Shown in pieces: positions 53,256 through 61,900 of a stretch of DNA of 64,000 nucleotides. The stretch is taken from contig JBGAVD010000001.1 in NCBI GenBank assembly GCA_044228285.1, positions 918,795 to 982,794 on the forward strand, given 5' to 3'. The translations under genes were made by a program, and so were the position numbers. The notes beneath the pieces were generated by a model that saw only the letters and a list, made by a program, of their open reading frames with translations, did not search any database and had not been told where the DNA came from. The DNA is from JBBATK01 sp044228285 (GTDB taxonomy: Bacteria > Bacteroidota > Ignavibacteria > Kapaibacteriales > NICIL-2). Position 1 is the first letter of the stretch, and each line of letters begins with the position of its first letter.

Positions 53256-54290
53256 TTATAGCCCTACAATTAAGGAAAAGTGATGGCTAATGGAGTTGGA
53301 TGAAGTGAATTCATGAGCTGCAGCATAGTCTATTTGCAGCTGAAAAGGGAGTTCCGGTGCGTGAATTCGGTAGCTGAGTCCTGCAGAATAGGTGGTCATT
53401 GGAAGTAGTTTCGTTTCACCAAAGTCGTCACCCAATAGCCCTAAGCCAGCTCGAACACTAAGAAGCTCGGATACGGCGAATTCGGAAGCCAGGATGATTT
53501 GTGGACTCATCGCAGAGCGAGCGTAGTTCATCTCCAGGGCAACGAGCACATAACGGCTAGCTGGAACATGGACAGTGTCGTTCTCACCCAGGGTGGTACT
53601 GCGCTGCACATATTCTTCATTACTAAGTGGGATCTCTGTGCTTAGTCCACAGCGAATAACCCAGGGTAACTGTTCCGTGAGGGAGCTGCTATTATTCCAC
53701 TGAACCGAGCCAATGTTCTGTACGGCGAGACCAAGGTTGAAGTATTGTGCAAAGGGCATCTTTGCTCCTAGGTCGAAGGCAAACCCACTAGCTTTGAGTC
53801 CGGCTGCATCCATGTTGTTTACGATGTACTTGGCAACGGCACCCATGCCGACATTCGCAATAGTTGCACCAACACCAAGACCTGCGCTGTACTGCTGAAA
53901 GGTTGCAATGCCAAGGGGATTGCCTGCGCCATCATAGCGATGAAAGCCAGGGCTGGTTAAGGAGTTAAAGCTCAGTCCGATTCCAATGGAGCTGCCTAGG
54001 TTTTTTGTTGCTGCAAAGGTGCTCTGATAGCGACCAAAACTCAGGGCCGAAAACATGGTGCTCAGCTGTACGTTTTCGGGTTGAAATCCTAATGCTCCAG
54101 CATTGCAGAACATGGCATTCGCTTCGTTTACACTCGATGTATAGGCTCCGCTGAGACCAATGGTACGTGCGCCTACAGGGCGAAGTAGGTAACTGTTTGA
54201 GTATCCCTCGGCTTCAGCTTGAGCTACCAGATGAGTGGAGCAAAAGCACAGAACGATGATGAGGGTACAGTAATTGTAGAAGCGATTCAT
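53256..54290 (-). CDS. PorV/PorQ-family outer-membrane protein
   Basis: This 344-residue protein has a signal peptide (MNRFYNYCTLIIVLCFCSTH, ending LVAQ) and a FadL-like beta-barrel. LLRPVGARTIGLSGAYTSSVNEANAMFCNAGAL is the PorV/PorQ family signature, followed by repeated amphipathic strands and GLAVQNIGSV. PorV shuttles T9SS cargo from the translocon to the attachment complex and PorQ helps assembly, so this gene fits the many T9SS cargo proteins in the window. Some relatives serve other roles, so the exact subtype is open. The ATG at 54290 starts the signal peptide; 54308 is an alternative. It is 138 bases from rplS. Confidence 0.85.
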   Translation of the reverse strand: MNRFYNYCTLIIVLCFCSTHLVAQAEAEGYSNSYLLRPVGARTIGLSGAYTSSVNEANAMFCNAGALGFQPENVQLSTMFSALSFGRYQSTFAATKNLGSSIGIGLSFNSLTSPGFHRYDGAGNPLGIATFQQYSAGLGVGATIANVGMGAVAKYIVNNMDAAGLKASGFAFDLGAKMPFAQYFNLGLAVQNIGSVQWNNSSSLTEQLPWVIRCGLSTEIPLSNEEYVQRSTTLGENDTVHVPASRYVLVALEMNYARSAMSPQIILASEFAVSELLSVRAGLGLLGDDFGETKLLPMTTYSAGLSYRIHAPELPFQLQIDYAAAHEFTSSNSISHHFSLIVGL

Positions 54291-54486
54291 GCGCTGGTCA
54301 ACATCCATGTTGCAGAGTAGTTGTGACGTTCGCACTGCGAACATACACGCCCTCAGATGGCGATGCGGAAATATACGGACGATGTGGCAAACAGAGCAGT
54401 GCAAAAGAGGACTTGATCGTTTGCTAGCGAATGATACTCAAGGATTGAAGGGCTGAAGAGATAGTACTACACTGAGTACCTGGCAA

Positions 54487-55179
54487 CTACTCGTCGCCTC
54501 TTGAAATAGCGACGCGAAGTGCTGAGCGGAAGTTCGAACCTTGGGCTGCCACGATATAGACACCTGGCGGTACGTCGCTGATGGAGTACTTGAGTTCTTT
54601 GTCTTCACATTCCGGCATGAAACTATGCTCCAAATCCTTGATGCGCTTACCAAGGATATTGTACAGGCCAATGTCGACCGTTTGGTCTTCCGTCAGGCTT
54701 ATAGTGAGTTTTAGTTGGTAGCGGTTGTTGTACACATATCGAAGCTGGGACACTTTCGTGTTTGTGTCGGCTACAGATCGTGTGAGTGGCAGATTGCGAC
54801 GTAATCCTTCTACCCCAAGCTCAAGAGCACTGATAGAATTATCGAGCTCAAAACCGCAATCGCTTCGAATACTATTGGTTGTTGGTATATCGTTGCTTGC
54901 GTAGGCGAAACGTACGTCGTCCAAGAAGCTCGGTTGCTGAGTAGCCTCAACATACTGCGTGTTGTTCAAAAGTGATAGCTCATCACTGAGAAGCGCATCT
55001 AAGACAGGGAGCATGTGCGCTCCATGTGGTTGCTGAATTGGAATGATAGTTCCTTCAGACGTGTAAGTGGTTGAATTGTCAACATCTTGAGCTGTTAGCG
55101 GCAAAGCCGAGATAGCAAAAAGATAGAGAACAACGCACATGCGTAAAGCACGAAAGTATGTAAAAGTCTGACGCTGCAT
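54487..55179 (-). CDS. Small secreted protein with T9SS-type C-terminal domain
   Basis: This 230-residue protein has a signal peptide (hydrophobic core MCVVLYLFAISALPLTAQ). Residues about 30-145 have no family I recognise. The last 80 residues, from YVYNNRYQLKLTISLTEDQT through LYNILGKRIKDL to GVYIVAAQ...LRVAIS, follow the T9SS type A sorting-domain pattern, although it lacks the usual YPNP at its start. The ATG at 55179 has GGAG 8 bases upstream and is preferred over an upstream TTG/ATG reading. It lies between the PorV/PorQ-like gene and the AMIN-domain gene on the same strand. The 330-base gap upstream (55180-55508) shows nothing I can name. Confidence 0.75.
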   Translation of the reverse strand: MQRQTFTYFRALRMCVVLYLFAISALPLTAQDVDNSTTYTSEGTIIPIQQPHGAHMLPVLDALLSDELSLLNNTQYVEATQQPSFLDDVRFAYASNDIPTTNSIRSDCGFELDNSISALELGVEGLRRNLPLTRSVADTNTKVSQLRYVYNNRYQLKLTISLTEDQTVDIGLYNILGKRIKDLEHSFMPECEDKELKYSISDVPPGVYIVAAQGSNFRSALRVAISRGDE

Positions 55180-55508
55180 AAGCAACTCCACGTGGTGGTA
55201 GAGAGTGGCTAAGGATAAAGGTACTCCCTGCAATATAGCCTCTAATTGCGTCTCTTTCATACCTTAATTGGTGCTTAACAGAGTTTAACGCAGCAAGAGC
55301 TCATGTTAAAAAGTGCCGCTGGTATAGATAGAGCAACATCCTGCGAGGAATGATCGCTCCTTGAATACCTATCCTTATGTCACTCTGACAGCAGTTCAAC
55401 ACGATACGTTTAATCCCAGACTGTGTGATCTGGACACTTGCTTATACTATTTGATCCCTTGCGCTGGTTGGCAAACGACGAAGAGGCAGGCCTAGGCTTA
55501 GCAGGGTA

Positions 55509-57227
55509 CTATGATGTTGGACTTTGGCTGCTCTTCCGTTTGCGAACGGTTGAGAGGAGATTGGGATCGATTCCTAACTGAGATGCTAGGGCTTCGAGCG
55601 ATTCTGCATCCACATCAAGGACGGGATTTGTAGCGATGGGTTGGGTGGCACTCGAACTAGCTTGGGGTACCTGACCGGCACTCAGCTGAGGGTCGGCGTC
55701 AGTGTTGTAGAGTGGACTCTTTGTGCCAAGATCGCTTTCAAACGAGCTTGGGCTAGTTGTTGCTTTCGAAGCAGGTTTACGCGAAGCGTAAAATGATTCA
55801 TCGAAATCAAAGAGATCATCGTCAGCCGAGGTTGAAGCTGGGACGCTAGGTACTTTGACTTCTTTGGGACGTTCCGCTTGGAGTTCACCGTCGGAGTATC
55901 GACTTGCCAAGGCACTGCTGTTATTGCTTCTCGAGTTTCGCGCCTGTTCCTGGACCTGTGGCATTTGAGACTCTTCTTCGTCTTGGCGGTCCAAGAGAGA
56001 GGCACTTCTTTTATATATGTTGACGGCTTGCTGTTCGGAGACGGCCATAGCCTGCTGTAGATTAGAGCCAAAAGCAGCGGACTTCCGTTGTTCTTCGATT
56101 CCTAGTTTCACATACGCCAGCTGTTGCTTTTTCCAGCGAGTATAGCCTCGCAAAAAGACCAGGCCAATGAGCACTAGAGCAGCTCCGAATCCAAGCAGTG
56201 CACTGTCCAACCAAGCAAACAGGGGTTTGGCAGCTGTTGGGGCACTCTGGGTAGTGACATCCGAGCCAGTAGCAGAGCCCGCCTGAAGGCTTCGAAGTTG
56301 AGCCATTAAGGAATTGGTAGAGCTATCGCCTGAGGCGCTTGGCTGAGTTAATGTCGTGTCTGCAGTGTTCACAGAATCTGCGGTAGACTCTTTTGTAAGG
56401 GAAGCAAGAGAAGCAGGCTCGGCTACGGGTGGCACGACTTTTTGAATTTTGAGTTGTTCTTCGTCGAAGTAGGGAGGGCGTCCCATTCTTTGGACAAATT
56501 GGTTCTCATATTCGCGAGCTTTTAGCTCGTTACTCTCTATTCTACTGACTTGCGCCAGCCCACCATAGATATCACCAATTGCACTCTTTCGTTCGAGAGC
56601 TTTTAAGAAAAAGTCTTTGGCATCAACGAAATTTCCCTCACGGGCACTAACAAAGCCAGCAAAAGCTGTTGCATCTGGATGTTTGGCTTGTGCAGCAGCG
56701 AAGATGAGGTCTTTAGCTACAGACATCACATTGTTCTGCAGAGCGATAAGACCACTCCTGTATTGATCTTCAGAGCTGCTCAGCTTTGTCCATTGAAACA
56801 CATCAATGCTTAAAGATCTTGAGTAAGGTAGCAGGACAGCGGTATACCCAGCTGATTGTCGGAAGTATACATTAATGACAACGTCTCGTCCAATTCGCTG
56901 CATAATGGCACTTTCGATCATGCCGCGAGCGCTATTGACTTCTCGTTGTTCTGTTTTGATGCCAGCATTCTTGATCGTGAGGGTGAGGCGCTGCTTGTCG
57001 TCAGATAATACAGAGCTGTATTGCACTTTTGTCCCATTTGTTCGAATCAGAAGGTTCGAACCCCCGAAGACAGCAGTCCCGACCACTTGAAAGTCCTCGG
57101 CGTGCATTGCAGGGCTCGCGACGAAGCACAAAGCCAGGCTCAGAGTACTAAGAACTCTGACGATTCTTTGCCAAGCACGTGTTTGTTCAAGAGAGGTACG
57201 CTGCATAGACGCTTGTTTGTGACCCAT
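55509..57227 (-). CDS. Exported membrane protein with AMIN-like domain, TPR-like repeats and one TM helix
   Basis: This 572-residue protein has a signal peptide (VLSTLSLALCFVASPAMHAED, residues about 24-44). Residues about 46-150 look like an AMIN domain (peptidoglycan or secretin-associated): QRLTLTIKNAGIKTEQREV and RDVVINVYF. Residues about 155-255 hold two or three TPR-like helical pairs (AKDLIFAAAQAKHPDAT, DAKDFFLKALERKSAIGD). A TM helix follows at about 345-362 (LLGFGAALVLIGLVFLRG), and the final 200 residues are Ser/Gln/Ala-rich and disordered with DDDLFDFDESFY. The layout recalls FimV-like envelope hubs, but no LysM is visible, so a name is not justified. Two ATGs (57227, 57206) are both possible starts. 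Confidence 0.75.
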   Translation of the reverse strand: MGHKQASMQRTSLEQTRAWQRIVRVLSTLSLALCFVASPAMHAEDFQVVGTAVFGGSNLLIRTNGTKVQYSSVLSDDKQRLTLTIKNAGIKTEQREVNSARGMIESAIMQRIGRDVVINVYFRQSAGYTAVLLPYSRSLSIDVFQWTKLSSSEDQYRSGLIALQNNVMSVAKDLIFAAAQAKHPDATAFAGFVSAREGNFVDAKDFFLKALERKSAIGDIYGGLAQVSRIESNELKAREYENQFVQRMGRPPYFDEEQLKIQKVVPPVAEPASLASLTKESTADSVNTADTTLTQPSASGDSSTNSLMAQLRSLQAGSATGSDVTTQSAPTAAKPLFAWLDSALLGFGAALVLIGLVFLRGYTRWKKQQLAYVKLGIEEQRKSAAFGSNLQQAMAVSEQQAVNIYKRSASLLDRQDEEESQMPQVQEQARNSRSNNSSALASRYSDGELQAERPKEVKVPSVPASTSADDDLFDFDESFYASRKPASKATTSPSSFESDLGTKSPLYNTDADPQLSAGQVPQASSSATQPIATNPVLDVDAESLEALASQLGIDPNLLSTVRKRKSSQSPTS

Positions 57228-58137
57228 TCAAATTACACAAAAAATAACTCGAGGATATTTGAATTCGTGCGCGCTTCGCGCTTCGGTTACTCGGCACTCC
57301 GACCACTCGGATTTCTTGTTTGAAATCGACACTAGCTTCTCCGCCGGACTCTCCGCAGTCAATCCCGTGGACTGTCATTCATTCCAATCTGTCGATGACC
57401 TCTGGTCGTTTTTCGCTGATCGGTTCAAACTGAACTATGTGCTGAGTTTGCGAACAAAACTCAACTCAGAGATCGCACTTTATATGCCAGTTCTCATCGC
57501 GAAGCGCAAAGAGTTGCAGTGCTGATGAGCACCTTATTGTTCTACAGAGCAGCTCTGTATGAATGAGTACAGAGTTGTCATCTATGCTGCTCTAGTGTTT
57601 TGTCGGACGCAAAGAACTTCTGCCTACAAACTCCCGAAATGAGGTTCAAAGAAGTGCACAAACAAAGCCGGAATGAGTGGAGGTCCTTGAATGAGGAGCC
57701 CTATCCTAAAGAAGCAGCGAGACGGATTTATGAATAATCGTACACTTTTTAAGCTCGATACTACTCAGAAATGAGTCGGCTTGACTAGACAGAAAAGGAA
57801 TAGAAGAAACTTTTGTTACAACGGAAAACGCGTGCTGTGCACGGGATTGCGTTCTCTACAAACTGTATAAAACGCGCTTATAGACGCAATTTAAAGCAAA
57901 GGAGAGGCAGAACTCTTCAAAATGGAATATCCGAAAGAAATATCTTAAATACTATTCATAAATCGCTCCAGAAGGCTTACGAAAATTTCATACTGTAGGA
58001 TAAAGTCTTACATGTTATTTTGCTAGTAGGGATTAGGGAATTAGAATCGAGGGACTACGATTCAGCATCTTCTTTCCGCCTGATGGATCAGGGGAACGCG
58101 CGAAAAGCCGCCTTTTTCTCATGAATTTCAATGTGCA

Positions 58138-58164
58138 CTTACCTGAGGGGAACTTTCAGGTAAG
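58138..58164 (+). other. Hairpin, 9-bp perfect stem
   Basis: CTTACCTGA (58138-58146) pairs with TCAGGTAAG (58156-58164) around a 9-base loop beginning GGGG. No T run follows. It may be part of the leader RNA of the downstream surface protein. Confidence 0.6.
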
Positions 58165-58218
58165 CGTCCTACTATAATCGGTATATCTACGTATTGTCGG
58201 TAGGGTTGCCTTACACCA

Positions 58219-58329
58219 ACTTTGTATGGTACGCTCCGTAGGAGCTACGCTTACGGCTAAGGTTCGAGCAGGATGCTCCCACAAAGGCCCTCTAGCAGGA
58301 CAAACCAGGACTTAAAAACTGGTCACTGC
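58219..58329 (+). ncRNA. Candidate structured leader RNA (three-way junction plus hairpin)
   Basis: CTTTGT (58219-58224) can pair with ACAAAG (about 58281-58286), closing a junction with two internal stems: CCGTA with TACGG, and GAGCA with TGCTC around GGA. Directly after it, GCAG (58295-58298) pairs with CTGC (58326-58329) and, nested inside, ACCAG (58304-58308) with CTGGT (58319-58323). I compared it by eye with c-di-GMP, preQ1, cobalamin and SAM riboswitches and found no match. The stems are short, so this is only a candidate. It lies upstream of the giant HYR protein on the same strand. Confidence 0.3.
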
Positions 58330-58357
58330 CAGACAAAAAACATTAGGATGATGCTGA

Positions 58358-58906
58358 CGGAGACCGGTGTTTTCTAGTTCACGACGATTCAGGTTCTTAA
58401 TGTTTTCTTGCTACCTCACATCCATACTTCAGACATCAAGTGCATCACTGCGGTTGACGCTGTGCATGCTTTTGTCGTTCGTGGCGATCGTCGTTAGCGC
58501 GGCAATTGCTCGATGTTGTTTTGTGTCAGCGCGTAGTTTTTACTACAGCGCAAGAACCACACGTTTCGTCGGATTCCTTCGCTCTAGTCTCCTTATTCAG
58601 CTTCTCTCCGCATTGATTCGCGCTTGCATTCAGCGAATCACTTTTCGTTCAAAAAGTCTTGGATTTCACGCACAGCGCACGATGAGTGCAGACGAACTGT
58701 CTGCCCAGCTATTGCCTCGAATCGTCGCTGCTGGTATACCTGAGCTCATTCCAGACCTATCTGAAGTCTCTGTTCAAGCGCATGCTGCGAAGCAGCCTGC
58801 GTATAAAAAATCATCAGCAGAGACGCCTACTGCAACGGTGCAGTGGCTTTCAGACCTACAAAAAGCAAACAAGAAAAATTTTTTTACACTCACAGTGGAT
58901 ACTGTT
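58358..58906 (+). other. In-frame open extension upstream of the HYR protein
   Basis: The reading frame of the HYR protein is open for 183 codons before its likely start, after a TGA at 58355. In-frame ATGs lie at 58400, 58466 and 58682. The first part would encode a hydrophobic segment (LCMLLSFVAIVVSAAIA) and the later part a soluble one (MSADELSAQLLPRIVAAGIP). It may be a long N-terminal extension, a fused small gene or chance. Confidence 0.35.
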
Positions 58907-61900
58907 ATGAACAACCTTTACGCCTTCGCGCAAGCGCTGAGAACTCGTCGATGTTTACTCAGCGTATTGTTTTTAGTTGCTGCAAGCAGCAGCAGCTTCG
59001 CGACTACGTACACCTTCAATGGTGGTACAAATACCAGCTGGGCAACGTCCAGTAACTGGTCGAGTAACACCTTGCCACCAAATCCGTTGACCAGCGGCAA
59101 TGACATCGTGATCAACGGTGCAGTGCCAGCGAACCTGGATTTGGGGACGACCTACACCATCAACAGTGGAGCGTCGATTACCATTAACGGTGGTAAGACA
59201 TTGGTCATCAACAGTAGCAACGCTCTCTCGGTGAACGGTACCATGTCGAACAACGGTTCGGTCACTGTGAGTGGAACATTGCTCTTCGGTTCAAGCGGTG
59301 TGTATGTGCACACGCAAGATGGAGGAGCGATTCCACCAGCGAGTTGGAACCCAGCTTCCACATGTACGATTGCGGGAACTGTTACAAACGATCCTAGCGG
59401 AAACGGCCAGGCGTTTGGTAACCTTTCTTACAATTGTGCTTCGATGTCGGGTAACCGCGACATGGCCTCCTCTGGCTTGTCGATCGCCGGTAACCTAAGC
59501 ATCGTCAACACAGGATCAGCAATTCTACGTATGAGCCAAAGTTCACTTACCGTAGGTGGAAACTTCGTCCAAACCGGAGGTAGTTTCCGTGTTGCTTCAA
59601 ACACAGCTCGAAGCTTAACCGTGGCTGGCAGTTTTGGTCTCGGTTCCGGAACATTCGATCTGAGTGACGGAAGTGCAGTTGGCAGTTTGAGTGTAGCCGG
59701 CAACTTCGGCGTTACTGGTGGCACGTTCACCGCGAGCGGTTCAGGTAGTGGTTCCATTAGCTTCAACGGTAGTGGCTCACAAGCATTCTCATCGGGCGGA
59801 ACTTTCTCGAATGATCTCGACTGGGTAGTGTCTTCTGGTTCAACCCTTCAAATGGCAACAGCCGGTACAATCCTTTCCGGCGGGAACGGATCTTCATTCA
59901 CTCTCGCTTCTGGCGCAACTCTTGGAATTCGTTCTTCGAACGGTATCACGGTTAGCGGCACGGGTGGAAGTGGCGGACATGTTCAAACTCAATCTCGAGT
60001 GTACAACTCTTCAAACAACACAAGCTTCATTTTTAACGGAAGCGGTACTCAGAGTTCTGGCGACGGATTCCCATCTGCTGTTAAGAACTTGACAATTGCG
60101 AACAGCGGTAGTGTTTCACTCAATGGTCATCTGGCTGTAAGTGGAGCGTTGACTTTTGGTGGCGGATATTTGTCAACTGGCAGTTTTGCAGTTAGTATGC
60201 AAACAGGCTCAACCTTGACTGGAGCATCTGCATCAAACGGTTGGGTAAATGGAAATCTGATTTGGCCATTCTCCTCATCTGCTTTAAGCCGCATTTTTGA
60301 AATTGGTGATGCCACAACCTATAGTCCAGTAACGGTCAGTTTTGCAGCAGTAAGCCAACCTGGTTCTATCATGGCAAGCAGTACCGATGGTACGCATCCT
60401 AATCTGCAACCAGGTTCAGGTATCGATCCTTCACGTTGCGTAACACGCTTCTGGACTCTCACGAACAATCCAAACAACTCTGGAACAGTTGCTTATACCA
60501 ACTTTGATGCGACCTTTGGTTACAACGCTGGAGAAATGAACGGCGGAACACAAAGCGCGTATTTTGTCCGAAATTACAATAGCTCAACATGGACTGCTCC
60601 AGCTGGAGGTTCATCGAACCCAACATCTACGAGTTCAAAAGGCTCGCAGTTCACAACTATGGGTGATTTTGCCATTGGTGACCACTGTGTTCCAACAATT
60701 AGTTGTGCAGGTACTGTTAATGCAACAACCAATAGTGGATGTACGGCGGCAAACCTTACTTTGGCTAATCCTTCAACGGGTTCAAGCTGTTCAGGGACTA
60801 CTCTGAACTTGAGTAATAACGCTCCTTCAACATTCCAGGTTGGTACGACCACCGTCGTTTGGGTCGTGACTGACAACTTTGGAAATTCAGCGAGCTGCAG
60901 TCAACTCGTAATCGTGAGCGACCAAACAGCTCCTACGATTAGCTGCCCAAGCAATGTCACTATCAGCTGCTCGGCTTCCACTGCAGCTTCGAATACTGGC
61001 ACGGCAACAGCAACCGACAATTGTTCAGGTTCCATCACTATCAATTCTACTGATCAGAGTGCAGCTGGTAGTTGCGCAAATAGTTCAGTGATCACGCGTC
61101 GATGGAAAGCTGTAGATGCTGCTGGCAATTCTGCTACATGCGCTCAGATTATTACCATTATTGATGTAACGCCTCCAAGCATCAGCTGTCCAGCAGATGT
61201 TACTATCGATTGTTTGGCTTCACAACTCCCTGCGAATACAGGAAGTGCGACTGCTACAGACAATTGCTCAGGCACGGTAACGATAGGTCGCTCAGACTTG
61301 GCGATCGTTTCAGATGGTTGCGTTGGACGCTACCATTTTAGTCGTATCTGGTCGGCAACTGATGCATGCGGTAATGTAAGCACTTGCAGCCAGTTGATTA
61401 CCGTTAAGGATAAGACTGGTCCAAGCATCACATGTCCAGCTGACGTTACCATTAGCTGTACAGATTCACAATCACCTCAGTTCACTGGCGCAGCGACTGC
61501 AATTGATAATTGCAGTGGCGTTGTAAGTGTTACGAGTGCTGTTTGTCCAAACTGTACCTTTAATGATGGCTGTATTAGCTCTTACCACTTCAGCCGCACA
61601 TGGGTAGCTGCTGACGCTTGCGGTAACTTCAGCACCTGCTTGCAGAATATTTCGATTCGCGACATTACGCCACCAACTATTAGTTGTCCAGCTTCCCTCA
61701 GCGTTAGTTGTGCAACACAGGTGCCAAGCCAATCAACAGAAGGTGTAACCGCTACAGATAATTGTAATGGTAATATCAGTATTACAGTCTTGAGCGACAT
61801 TACCTCAAATTCTGTTTGTGCGAACAAATTCGTGATCACGCGTACCTATAGAGCAGCGGATGCATGTAATAACACCGCAACCTGCGCTCAAACAATTACC

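Larger units (their letters stand above)
57228..58399. other. 1.17-kb region without a convincing gene
   Basis: Only short frames are present (88 codons at 57259-57525 and 61 codons at 57813-57998), with non-ATG starts or unlikely composition, and none resembles a known protein. A GC-rich hairpin (GCGC around 57270-57282) lies close to the start of the divergent AMIN gene. TTATTTTG near 58013 resembles an imperfect -7 box. The strongest structure is at 58138-58330, described separately. The region separates two divergently transcribed surface-protein genes, so it must hold both promoters. Confidence 0.5.

Noticed and set aside
57259..57525. 88-codon plus-strand frame beside the AMIN gene
   Set aside because: TTG start, no ribosome-binding site and no recognisable sequence; left as part of the non-coding region.
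58255..58285. tRNA T-arm-like GGTTCGAGC
   Set aside because: No acceptor stem, D-arm or anticodon arm could be built around it, and no CCA end is present.
58290..58335. c-di-GMP (GEMM-I) riboswitch, because of ACAAACCAG and a following stem
   Set aside because: The conserved GACGCAAAGCC and tetraloop-receptor parts are missing.
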